A DNA stretch of 64,000 nt, taken from assembly GCF_014529535.1 (NCBI RefSeq), contig NW_023503293.1:4110741-4174740 (forward strand), given 5' to 3'. A program made the position numbers and the translations under genes. A model generated the notes under the pieces. It had not been told where the DNA came from. It saw only the letters and a list, made by a program, of their open reading frames with translations, and searched no databases. The DNA comes from Bradysia coprophila. Taxonomy: Eukaryota > Arthropoda > Insecta > Diptera > Sciaridae. Of the stretch, positions 31,612 to 42,201 are shown in pieces. Every line of letters starts with the position of its first letter. Position 1 is the first letter of the stretch.

Positions 31612-32706
31612 AGTATTGATTAGTAACAGCAGTAATACGTATGTTTCTTATGAATTTAGTGGCTTCTTTACACTTACATTTACACAACATGTACTTCACA
31701 AATGGTTTTCATGTGAATCCGAAAACTTACATGTCCTGATTCTAGATCACGACGACAAAAAATTCTAGTAAGTCAGGATCCCGGTTTTAAATTAAGTGGG
31801 AATTACCGAGCGGGTAACAACTATTTTTGGTTTTTCTTGACTTTTCCTGACTTTCTCTTGATTTTTTTTTTTTCATTTTTTCCCGATCTGGTTTAATGTT
31901 ATGGTAAAGCGTATTAAGAGTATTAATTCTTTGGGAATTAAGCTAATGCAAGTGAGGTACATATATTCATCTTTCTCGAACCATTGCAATTCCCATGGGC
32001 ATGGGCAAGGTCCAGATCCAGAACAGACCCATTTTAAAGAAGCTAACGCTATGGTCTCTATCATACCTACTGAGTAACTAGTTTGCAGTGTAGCGATCAG
32101 AGCTGTCTTTTACATGAAAGACTCGCAGTGGTCTCGTCCACCGAAACGCCCCTGACAATCACAAGTTGTTTTAACTCTTCACTTTACGTCCACTTTTACC
32201 GTAAACTTTCCAATAAAAATTTTCACCACACAGAACAGTAATTGATGCGAAAATTAGTGGAAAAAAACTAAAATTGAGAGAGAGCAAAAAATCGCACAAT
32301 CTTTCGCTTTTCACCCAGCCAACTCTCTCTCTTTCGTGGTTTAGAATCAGGGCCTAAAATTAATTAGTTTTCGGATTAATAACTTAAACATGATGGGTGA
32401 ATAATGAATAATGACAGATTTTGTTTATTTAATTTAATTTTTCAAATTGGGTTATTGAAAATGGGACCCGAGTGCTTGAGTGCTAAACTTTTCCTTATAC
32501 AGAAAAATCTTAATTCAAAACTGAACTATTTTTGAAAAAAACTGCCTTTTTTTAGTGTTTCATTCAGGGCCTCGTTGAGGGAATTTTAAATTACAATATT
32601 TACGGAAAATTATTAAAATTTACCAAGAATTAATAAAAACTAGGTGCCTGTTGGGTGGGTCAGATTCCTTAACTGTCTGAACTTCTCAATAGTATTTTTA
32701 TTGGAA
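31612..32706. other. Gene-free stretch
   Basis: No coding pattern or clear repeat; AT-rich with short homopolymer runs (a T-run at 31862-31873). Confidence 0.35.
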
Positions 32707-34312
32707 TTTTTTTTTTTTTTTAGAATTCACGTTTATTCTTCTTAATTTCTAATCATTAATACAATTCGTTGAAATTATAAATATTGAAAAAAAAGATTAG
32801 AATAGTCTTCTTTGCAACTCAATTTTGGAAATGATCGAATACACTGGGAGATATTTAATTTTGGTGAAAAGTTATAAGTTCTTCAGTGGAAAATTGATTT
32901 ATAAAAAAAACCACTTATGTTAATTGTCGACCCATTGGAGCCATTAAAATCTCTTTCAAATGATGAGTTCATGTACTAATGGATTCGGTGATCTTCGGCA
33001 AAATTCTTGAAATTGAGTTGTTATCGATTCAATGAATTCGGTTATTGGTTCAATCTTGGTGAGTGCTTGAAGTGAACTCGTTCGAAAATAGAAGGGAACA
33101 TTTAACATCATTTTGAGGATCTTGTTTTGTTGTGTTTGTAATTTCTTTTTGTGAATGTTCGCGCAACTTTGCCAAACAGGAGCCCCGTAAAGCATCAGTG
33201 ACATGAATACAACTTTGAATAGAACAATTTTAGTTTTCGTAAAAAGCTTGGATTTTCTGTTTATGAATGGGTAGAAAATTCGTATGTATTTTTGTGTTTT
33301 TTCGATAACGTTAGTAATGTAATTGGTGAATAACAGTTTCTTGTCTAAAATAATACCGAGGTACTTAACTTGTGTAACCCAATCTATCTCAGTACCATTC
33401 ATATTTAGCTTTCGATTTGGTAGGAATTGTGGTTTTCTTCTTCGGGTGAAAAATATGGATTGCGATTTCTCAGGGTTAACCTTTAGTCTCCAATTAGTGA
33501 AATAAGAATGAATCACGTTCAATGCGTGTTGCAGTCGTGATTGTATTAGTGTACGGTTAGTTGAAGATGTTAAAATCGCGAGGTCATCTGCGAAAAATGC
33601 AATAATGATGTTAGCAATTTCCGGAAAGTCGCTCAGAAACAAGCTGTAAAGTTTAGGAGAGAGCCGTGATCCTTGAGGTATTCCAACACGTACATTCATC
33701 GAATTGGAGATCGAACGGTTCACTCTAACTTTGAAACTTCTGTTGGCAAGAAAAGATTGAATAATTTTAATTAGATAAATTGGAAATTTCAATTTGATCA
33801 ATTTGTGTAGTAAACCATCATGCCAAACAGTGTCGAATGCTTTTTCCCCATCGAATAGTACCATTCCTGTAGACATTTTATTTCCGAATGCATTTTTAAC
33901 GTGGTGAGCAATTCGAAAAGCTTGTTGAACTGCTGAGTGAAACTCTCTGAACCCAAATTGATGATTCGGAATGATATTGTGTGAGTTGATGTGGGTGTCC
34001 ATTCGATTCAGCAAAATTTTTTCGAAAATTTTACTGATTGTGCTGAGTAGAGAAATCGGTCGATATGAAATTGGTTTAGTAAGATCTTTGTTCGATTTCG
34101 GTATTGCAGATACTAATGCACTTTTCCATTCGTTCGGAAAGTAAGATAGAAGCATGCATGCATTGAATATGTAAGTGAGGTATACAATGCCTTTCATCGG
34201 AAGTTGCTTCAACAGTACATTCGGAATTTCATCTGGACCAGGCGCTTTATTCTTCTTCATTCCTTTGATGGTATGTTTGATTTCTGTTGGTTTTGTTAAA
34301 AAACAGATTCAA
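32707..34312 (-). mobile_element. 5'-truncated jockey-clade LINE
   Basis: Minus-strand element with a poly-A tail (T-run at 32707-32721 on the plus strand), a 3' UTR and an RT frame. Homology starts abruptly near 34312 inside the RT region (KPTEIKHTIKG), so the endonuclease and ORF1 are missing, the usual result of incomplete target-primed reverse transcription. It abuts the RT relic at 34313-35577. No target duplication could be confirmed. Confidence 0.88.
32956..34260 (-). CDS. LINE reverse transcriptase (jockey clade), N-terminally truncated
   Basis: 434 codons without stop. RT motifs in order: KAPGPDEIPN, YRPISLLSTISKIFEKI, HQFGFRE, LFDGEKAFDTVWH, GIPQGSRLSPKLYSLFL, the catalytic AFFADDLAIL, LKVNPEKSQSIFF, VKYLGIILDKKL, and the C-terminal LYGAPVWQSCA region. 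These are family-typical for jockey LINE ORF2. The intact frame implies a relatively recent insertion, but without the N-terminal endonuclease it cannot mobilise itself. Start Met 34260 is only the first Met; the frame is open upstream to the truncation point. Confidence 0.9.
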   Translation of the reverse strand: MKKNKAPGPDEIPNVLLKQLPMKGIVYLTYIFNACMLLSYFPNEWKSALVSAIPKSNKDLTKPISYRPISLLSTISKIFEKILLNRMDTHINSHNIIPNHQFGFREFHSAVQQAFRIAHHVKNAFGNKMSTGMVLFDGEKAFDTVWHDGLLHKLIKLKFPIYLIKIIQSFLANRSFKVRVNRSISNSMNVRVGIPQGSRLSPKLYSLFLSDFPEIANIIIAFFADDLAILTSSTNRTLIQSRLQHALNVIHSYFTNWRLKVNPEKSQSIFFTRRRKPQFLPNRKLNMNGTEIDWVTQVKYLGIILDKKLLFTNYITNVIEKTQKYIRIFYPFINRKSKLFTKTKIVLFKVVFMSLMLYGAPVWQSCANIHKKKLQTQQNKILKMMLNVPFYFRTSSLQALTKIEPITEFIESITTQFQEFCRRSPNPLVHELII

Positions 34313-35577
34313 CAGTCTCATGGATGAAAGGCAGATCCCATAACTTTTGTAAATTTCCGTTTACTGGGACATCGGCGATTGGATGTAAAAATTTCCAAAG
34401 ACTCAATGCGCAATCGAAATCGTTGTAATTGATTATAATCGATTCAGGAAGTATTTCGTTAATCAAACCAGATGAGCTATTGAATGATGAAATGAATGCT
34501 GGTAACGCTATGTTAACAATCGAATGCCGAGCCCTCCATATTTGATTGGCAGAAAACATTGCAAAATACTGTTTCCACTTAACTCGATGTTCAAAATTTC
34601 TTCCAGTGATTTTTTAAGCTCATTGTCCATAATCTTCAAGTAATGTGTAAATTTGAACAAATCACAACATCGAAGCAGGTAAGTGAATTTCGGTATCCAC
34701 AGACAGTGTTGCAAAAGAAAAAGCGCAACGTGAGGCTCTAAAACATTCAATCTTTCGATGAAGCTTGAAAACATCTTCATTTTTTTCTCGATAACCGGTT
34801 GAACAGCATTAGCGGTCAGTGGTGCTCCAAGCAATGTCAGTTCGTTGTCTGATAATATATTTACGCCAGGTAGTATACTGTTAACTTGAGATGAAATTTC
34901 AGTTTTTCTTTGTTCTGATAGGTTTGGTAGGAAGTAGATTTCACATTTTGAAGAATTTAACTCAAGTCCTAGAAGACTAAATTTATGTTTGATGCGTGTT
35001 AAATCTTCGATTACGTTTTCTCCACGACCACCCAAAGTGCCATCATCCAAATACCACACGTTCAGTTCAGATACAAGTTCTTGGATGCATTCGTTAATTA
35101 CCAGACAAAAAAGTGGAGGACCCAAAGGGTCACCCTGTTGACAGCCGGTTGCAGAATCTATTTTCCAATCTCCAAAAAATAAATTCGAGTGATTTGCATA
35201 ACATTGGTACACGTATGGATATATTCTTGGAAACTTTTCTTTTTTTGCAACATCACCTTCCGCAGTACACTGTTGAACGCATTTCTGACATCGATTTTAA
35301 TAATCAATTCAGCTCCATCATTACATTCCACAAAAATTCTTGTTGCGTGTACAGCAGCTTCACAACCACCTTTGACTGAAAACCCTATCTGCTTCGGTCG
35401 TAAAATGCTAGACAAATCATCTGCGATGTCCCTACAGGCCAATTTTGAAACGAGACGCCGATATGTACATCCGATTGCGATTGGACGAATGCCACTGTCT
35501 TTCTTTGATAATGCTATTAAGGAAGCACCATAAATAACTGGCAAGAAATTTACATTGACTTTTCCTGCCAACACCAC
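34313..35577 (-). pseudogene. Reverse transcriptase relic (WYLDDGTLGG type), frameshifted
   Basis: Three minus-strand pieces: 35577-35158 (SGIRPIAIGCTYRRLVSKLA, IGFSVKGGCEAAVHATRIF, IKIDVRNAFNSVLR), 35212-34508 (GCQQGDPLGPPLFCLVIN, catalytic WYLDDGTLGG, LNSSKCEIYF, LPIKYGGLGIR) and 34559-34296 (ALPAFISSFNSSSG). Frameshifts lie near 35220 and 34510. This RT type occurs in animal polyproteins whose C-terminus carries the GKRPDG...IQRGNA block, the block found at 8800-8963/14834-15050. Here the C-terminus is cut off by the jockey insertion point. Confidence 0.85.
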
Positions 35578-36337
35578 CCATTTTGATCTAAGGTTTTCAA
35601 TACTTCATCGAATAAAAAAAGTTTTCAAAAATCCGTTTTGATTTATTCAATTTATCGTGTTAACAAACACTGAGCGAAATTTCCTACGTGCTATGCGTAT
35701 ATCATTCGTGCCCCCTGTTAAAAAGTGTGGTAAGTTATACAGCGAGCTCGAATATAACACATGCGGGACGTATTTCGCTTTGACAGTAGTTATTATACAT
35801 TTAAAGAGTTATTGGTAAGAAATATTTCAAATTAAAAATTGACTTCTTCGGGAATTGAACCGGGGACGTCTGGATCCCTTTATACGTTTAACATACGTGA
35901 TGAGGGTTTAACTTCCGTCCCACTCGTAAGTTATTCACATTCCACGTACATCACCACAATACGTAACATATGAATATTCAAATGTGACAACCGAAATACG
36001 TAACTACGTTTTCAATACGTCTCATGAATAGAAAACGGTGCCCACGTATCATATACGTCAGTTAAGTATATTACACCTCTCCGAGAAATTTTACACATAC
36101 CCAGAGTATTGTCTGAATTTTCTTTTTCTGGGTGAAGAGCAGAAAAGGCTTCTATTGAGAACTACTTCCAGATTGTTACTGCCAGCAGCACTGAAACCTT
36201 TCATTTGGGCGCAACTTCTCACTGACCTAAAATTCAACTTTCTCTTTCCGTAAAATCATCGGAGAAGCAACAACGATTTTTCGTACGGCGTAAAATTGGT
36301 ATAATGTTCCTCGATCGAATCGCGTTGAATTAAATTA
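35578..36337. other. Gene-free stretch with a possible tRNA-like B box (minus strand)
   Basis: Around 35850-35870 the minus strand reads CCCCGGTTCAATTCCCG, a good pol III B-box arm, but a matching A box and cloverleaf were not found, so at most a tRNA or SINE relic. ACGTA-rich segments occur at 35880-36060. Confidence 0.3.
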
Positions 36338-37565
36338 TTCCCTTGACTGTAAGTCAGGGCCTTATGCCGGAAAATACCCTAAAATGTTTGTCCCAAAGGT
36401 GGTATGATATGTTATGAAAAACGGAATTGTTTGTCCCAATATTTTGCTTGTAAACACAATAACTTGAGCAATTACTAATTACTAATTTTATCGGAAATTC
36501 AATCAATCGAAAAAGATTATTTTGATGAAATTTGATTTTGGCTGTTAATTATATCCAGCTATCACGCATGAGCGAGCATAATAGTCAGCTATCACGGTGA
36601 TAGTCAGCTCTCACAGGCAAAAGTAGCAGATTTCACGGTATAAAAAATGTACACTTAAAAAAATTTACTTTATATCACATTTTCGTTTTCAACAGATTCT
36701 ACATAATTTCTAGATCCACACTCTAAAATTTCGACTGGAAAAAAATTCAAATATTTCATTCAATATAACAGCTGTCAGAGTCTGTGGGACTAGAAATATC
36801 AGATCCTACATAAAACAAAAATGTGATATTAACTAATTTTTGATATTTAGCTGTATGAAATTTTATGAAAAACAAATTTCTGAATCATTTTCAAATGAAT
36901 GGAATGACACACGAGTCCTTGTATTTTATGACTTATGGTTGATTGAAAATCTTGCCGCAAATTTACAATAAAATTGAGAACACGAAAAGTACTTCCCGAA
37001 AGAATTTAGACTCAAGCAAAGGTTTTTAAATCAATTATTTGTGATGTTTCGGAAGTTTAACAACAGAACGTAAAATGAAATTGATTAAAAGTATATTATT
37101 AAAATTGTCAGTCAAGGGACCTGACCCGCCCAAAAGGTAGGGCCTAGTAAATTGTACGAATTGTGATCGAACACGAAACTTGAGTTGAAGTAATTTTCAT
37201 TTGTGCGAGACATAACCTAACTTTAAGATCTGATTTGTACAGAATTTTGCAGCTGATCGAACCTTCACAATAATTATTTACGAGGAACGACTGCTCACTT
37301 AATTTATCGATTACGAGGAGTATACACCCCGCCAATAACAAGATGGTTGAACCAATACCACCAATTTTCGAACTTGATCTGAGGATTTCAATTTTTCATC
37401 AAATTTTTTTTATCGGTTGATCATTGCTTAAGTTATTGTGTTAACAAGAGCACAAAATTGTTACATTTAACGTTTTTTAATCACATTTCAATACATTTTT
37501 AATCATAGTGAACGTGTTACGTACGGTGCATTTTCTTTTGTAAGACCCATGACTTACAGTCAAGG
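36338..37565. mobile_element. 1.2-kb inverted-repeat element with CCTTGACTGTAAGTCA ends
   Basis: Both ends read CCTTGACTGTAAGTCA inward, with weaker mirrored similarity further in (AACACAATAACTTGAGCAAT on the left, inverted AACACAATAACTTAAGCAAT on the right). AAATTA flanks both sides (36332-36337, 37566-37571), a possible target duplication. No transposase seen. Confidence 0.65.
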
Positions 37566-37571
37566 AAATTA

Positions 37572-39499
37572 GGTAATTTAAGATTCCATACAAACCCTTG
37601 CTCAATCGAAATTACATTTTTTTTTTATAAAATTCAAAGCTCTGCATGGTTGACGACAAAATATAGTTAAATCAACCCAATGATTGAGTTTTCACAGCTA
37701 ATGATTCGATGAATATGTCCAACTCCAATATATTTTACAATTCAAACTACATAAGTTTCATAACGCAATTGGTGCTAATTTCCTTGCTCTCATTTCCTAT
37801 AGGACATAAGGACACAAGTGCAATGTTTGTGCACAATAAATTTACAATTCAAATTACAGTTTTAGTTGTGCTAAGATAGCAAACGATTGCAAATTTTAAA
37901 TCAATTGAAGTGCATCAAAAACAGAAGGAAATGTCGCTGTCGCTTTTCACTTAACTTAATTCAGCATTGACATAGCGTCCTTTCAACGGGTAACAATATA
38001 TGTTTTTATCGGAAATATGTTCTGGTATAAAGTGAACGTATGTTCAGAACTCGTAAAGTCGTAAGAGAGATGTTGTTAAATGGGAAACTGCAGAGCGATG
38101 TATAGTTGAAATATACACACTAAACCACTGCCATCAAAGTGCTTTTAACTGTGATGTTCAATATTTAATCCGCTTTAGTTTTCAATTAACGGTTCGAATA
38201 TGAAATTATACTCGTTGCAACCAGTCATTTAATCGTCGAAATAAAATGCTACTATTATGATCCATTAATTACGATTACTGATTAATCCAATGCTAAATGT
38301 CTACTATACGCCAGTAATGCAGATTTATATGGTTAAGAAAACAAAATAAATAATTAAAAATGTTCATGCATGACTACCATCATTTATAGTAGTCGCATGA
38401 TTTACTAACTTTTATTATCCAATCCATATAAAAATGCAATTTATTTTTCATTAACTGAATAGAAAATCTGGATTAAAATAAATAAAAGAGTTTAAAGCCT
38501 TCGGCATTTCATTAGAACAAGCGTAATGTTCTAGCTAAACTTTACGAAAGAGTATAAAAAACAACAAAATTAAATAAAGGAAAATATAAGAAGGTCGTTA
38601 CAAGGCCGAAACAATTATAATATTACATGGTACGGTATTGTATATGCAATAGTTGGGGATCGCAGACTAAGAAGTCCTACACGAATTCGATCGATCTTAG
38701 CCTTAAAACACTTTTTTTTTTAATTCAAGAAAAATTGGCCTCCGAATTTGAGTGAAAATCAATAGTGGCTCGGTTTCGGACGAGAATTCAATGCATTTTC
38801 CGTTATCATTTGTTTACCCAAATTATTTATTGTCGGCGGAGAAAGCCTCATCTCCCGCACTAAAGCTCCGATAAAAAATATCTTTAAATATTACAATTAA
38901 GTTTCATTACAAATCATTTCATTTCAGTTCCAAAGTTAATTAATCTACACGAAAGCTGTGTGAGTACTACGCATATTCATTAGTACCATTACTGGTACTG
39001 GACCTAATTAGAATAAGTAGTGCTCTCGAGAATCAACACTGGATTTTGAGTTAGTGGCTCGCTCTTCGGTTTTAGTTTCGCAAATAACATCAAAAGCTCC
39101 CAATTAAGTTTCTCGAAACATACACCATACAATAACTCTATGTTCTACAGTTCTACTATTGTGGAATCGTTAATTCTATTCTTGTATTTATACGTCTGCC
39201 TTTTGTTAAAGGGTAATTGTACAATTATAACGATGGTTTTGAACTGAGAATGGAATAGATCGATGCATTGCTTGTTTTTATACGATTTTGTATATGTTCC
39301 GAATCGAATTTGGATCTGCAGTGAAAGTGTTGGTGTTGATAATGGTGTTGTCGTGAGTAAGATTTTTTTTTATTATGCACCTGTTACGGACGTCTATCAT
39401 CTGTTATCGATAACGACAGCTGGAATAAACGCCAAACTCTGCACCAATACGCCAAAAAAAAATATGAGTAAAAGATCGGAAATCATTCGCTTTAATCAC
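37572..39499. other. Gene-free stretch
   Basis: AT-rich; no coding frame or repeat that can be supported. Confidence 0.35.
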
Positions 39500-39765
39500 A
39501 GCAGAGTAAAAGTAAACCTGGCAGGAGCGGTTCATTATTGAAACGTCAAATGAGGGACCTAATACACTGTTTGAAAATGAACTCAAACGAACACTGACAT
39601 AAGTTGAAAAATTTAATTCGCAAAAAATATAGGGCTACTAGATGTGTAAGCAACACAACAACTGGAGGTCCTAACACCATTCCCCCAGCCAAACTAGATT
39701 ATTCAGGTCCCTAGTCAAACAAGCGCTCCTGCCTGGGTTACTTTTACTCTGCCTTGCTTTAATAT
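39500..39765. mobile_element. MITE family B, complete copy
   Basis: Starts GCAGAGTAAAAGTAAACCTG, GGAGCGGTTCATT, GGGACCTAATAC and ends with the inverted forms AGGTCCCTAGTC, AGCGCTCCTGCC, TTACTTTTACTCTGCC. A partial relative lies at 23642. Confidence 0.7.
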
Positions 39766-42014
39766 AATTCGATCAAATGAAGTATTAGATCCGATAATAA
39801 CTGCTGATATGCTTGCCGTCTGTGAAAGGTTAAAGGTGTACCAAGCAATTACTTATACTAGAGCTTATCGGCCATAAAATTTGACAGAACTATCAAATTT
39901 TATTGCTTACGATTTAAGAGCCCCAGAGTGTGAAAAGCAACAGTTTATTGGAAAACCTATTTTCTAAATATTAACAATTTGGGAGTTCTGTCAAATATTT
40001 AAGTGTATCAATCGTAATGTGGAATCTAGAATCTGAAAGAACAGCTGAAGGCAGCTGGATGAATTCAACGGATTTTTTCCAAATGAAATGTTTATTACAC
40101 AAAACGTGTTCTTTTAAGTAACGAGAAAGTTTTGCTGACCGTGCCTTCGTGGTCAACTCAGAGGAGTTTGTTTTTCAAAATTCAGCTTGAAATACTCTTC
40201 TTAGCACACTGAGTCGAATCCTTGCTTGTGACATTTGTTCTGTAATGACAAATGTCAAGTTGGTTCACATGAAAATAAGCCGCAGAGAATGATGTACTAT
40301 GAAAAAAATGTGACGCCTCTACAGGCCAACCCACTTGTCCCACACTGCGAGACGTTTTAAATTGATTGACGTCGGTTTTGGAGACCGTTGTTAATTTCCG
40401 AAAGTCCAAAAGAAGTCGAATATATCGAAGCATCGATGTACCTTGTTCTTTGTTTTTCATTTACAAATTGAAAGTTTGTGGACAAGAATCATTAGAGGGA
40501 ATTTAAATTGTGATTCGGAGAAATTGCGATTTTTTTAGATTCGAAATTTTTACGAATTTTCAGATTTTTTTATAGTTGCAATTCCCAAAATAGGCTCTGA
40601 TTCAAGATGATCAGATCTTATAAATTGCAACTAATTTTATTATTATCAAAATCAAAGGTGCGGAGGAGACTGGCACGTCGAATTTCCTGATAGCCGGGTA
40701 ATATTTCTTACATCCATCTCAGTCACCAAAACTGTGTTCCGTTTTATCATAAAGATCTACGACTACAAAATTGTTGTATTTTATTGCGCACAGTAAGAGC
40801 TCGACCAGCTGACGTACCATGTGATGTATATAGCGTACATAACATTCATCCGTTTTTATTCCATTTTAACTTTGGATTCTTTATATATTTAAGGATTCTC
40901 GTTGTTTTTTTCTTGTGTGTGCTTTCTATATACCCGCATATAGACATATACCAATTTATACACGAAATGTGTGTATTTATAAGCTTCGGGGTTTGTATAA
41001 TACCAACGACAAGTGTCGTATAACATATCGAATACACACTTTGTACTATATATACAATAATATAACTTCACACGCATACCCATGTACATAATATAAACAT
41101 AATTTTACATTCGAACCTTGCGCCCTTGTGCAACAGTTGAGTCGGGATCAATAACTGGCACTGTGGAATAAAGTGAAGGGTGCTTCATTTAATACAAATT
41201 TATATTTGTGTATTGTGTTGTCACAAGACAATTTCTCGTCATGCGAAATTATTATGTACCGAGAAGTATATTCGTAGTCGGTTTGGGTATACAATACGAT
41301 AATAATCATAAATAGTATGATTAAGCGATATATGTTTGATGGGGATGGTTGTATTAATCCTATTAATCTTAATCAGATTGGGGTACCCTCGAATAACATC
41401 ACAATATAGCTGATTAGACTTAGATGCTGGATACACATTTTCTCTTGTTACACTTTCGCCATACAGTTTCACATTGCGTAGTGGATGGTAAGCCCAAGCT
41501 TAGGTTTTGTTAAGAAAGTGTTTCAATAATTGCTTTTCTTTGGTGAGAAAAAAAAACGGTTTTCATGTTCTACTCTTTTCTTAATGACGTTAAAGGATAC
41601 TGAACCACACGATAAAACAAGAAATGAACAATGGCATATACTTATGTACACAAAGCCCGTTGTCATGACTCTTATTACCACAGTCGTACATGACTTGAAG
41701 AATTTGTCTCTCAATCATTCTGTGCATAATAATCAAATGTGCATACAAAGCACATGCATGAAGAGGAAGAAAATAGTCACGAAACCAGAGCAACGTATAT
41801 AATAAAGTCGAACATTTTTCAATACTTTTTTGGAATTGGCCTGATAGACATAAGTACTGAGACTGTTTTCGGTGGATTCGTAAACAAATAGTTAAACGAA
41901 AACCGGTTTGAAATTGAAAACAAAAATCTTATTACTCAAAAAGCTACCAACAACAAAGACTCATTCTCAACCTTCATTTTTCACATCTTAAAACCGTTTC
42001 ATATTAATGAACTA
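39766..42014. other. Gene-free stretch
   Basis: Only short unsupported frames. Holds one copy of the CTTGCCGTCTGTGAAAGGTT motif (39812) and one inverted GGCCTGTAGAGGCG motif (40311-40327). Confidence 0.35.
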
Positions 42015-42201
42015 CAGTTAACGTCAACTAAACTCGTGCGTAAATTTGCTTCAGCCGATTTACCAGCTGTCGGTCCATACATACAAATTACACCGCTCAA
42101 ACGTCTTTATACGGATTTCATAGTAACACGCACGCGAGTGGTATGAGTGGACGACCAGGTAAAACAGCTGACTTTGACACAAATTCGGTTGGCTGTAACT
42201 G
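42015..42201. mobile_element. MITE family A, copy 3
   Basis: TA-flanked; CAGTTAACGTCAACT start with AAATTTGCTTCAGC, and the inverted partner ending in GGCTGTAACTG. More diverged than copy 2. Confidence 0.6.

Noticed and set aside
34296..34312. Fusion protein between the RT relic and the jockey RT
   Set aside because: The two RT types belong to different families and meet at an insertion or truncation junction; frames differ and one is frameshifted.
32707..35577. Single large LINE with two RT domains
   Set aside because: RT motif sets are of distinct families (AFFADDLAIL versus WYLDDGTLGG), and the jockey part has its own poly-A tail and 5' truncation.
35850..35872. tRNA gene on the minus strand
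   Set aside because: Only a B-box arm is convincing; no A box or full cloverleaf could be drawn.
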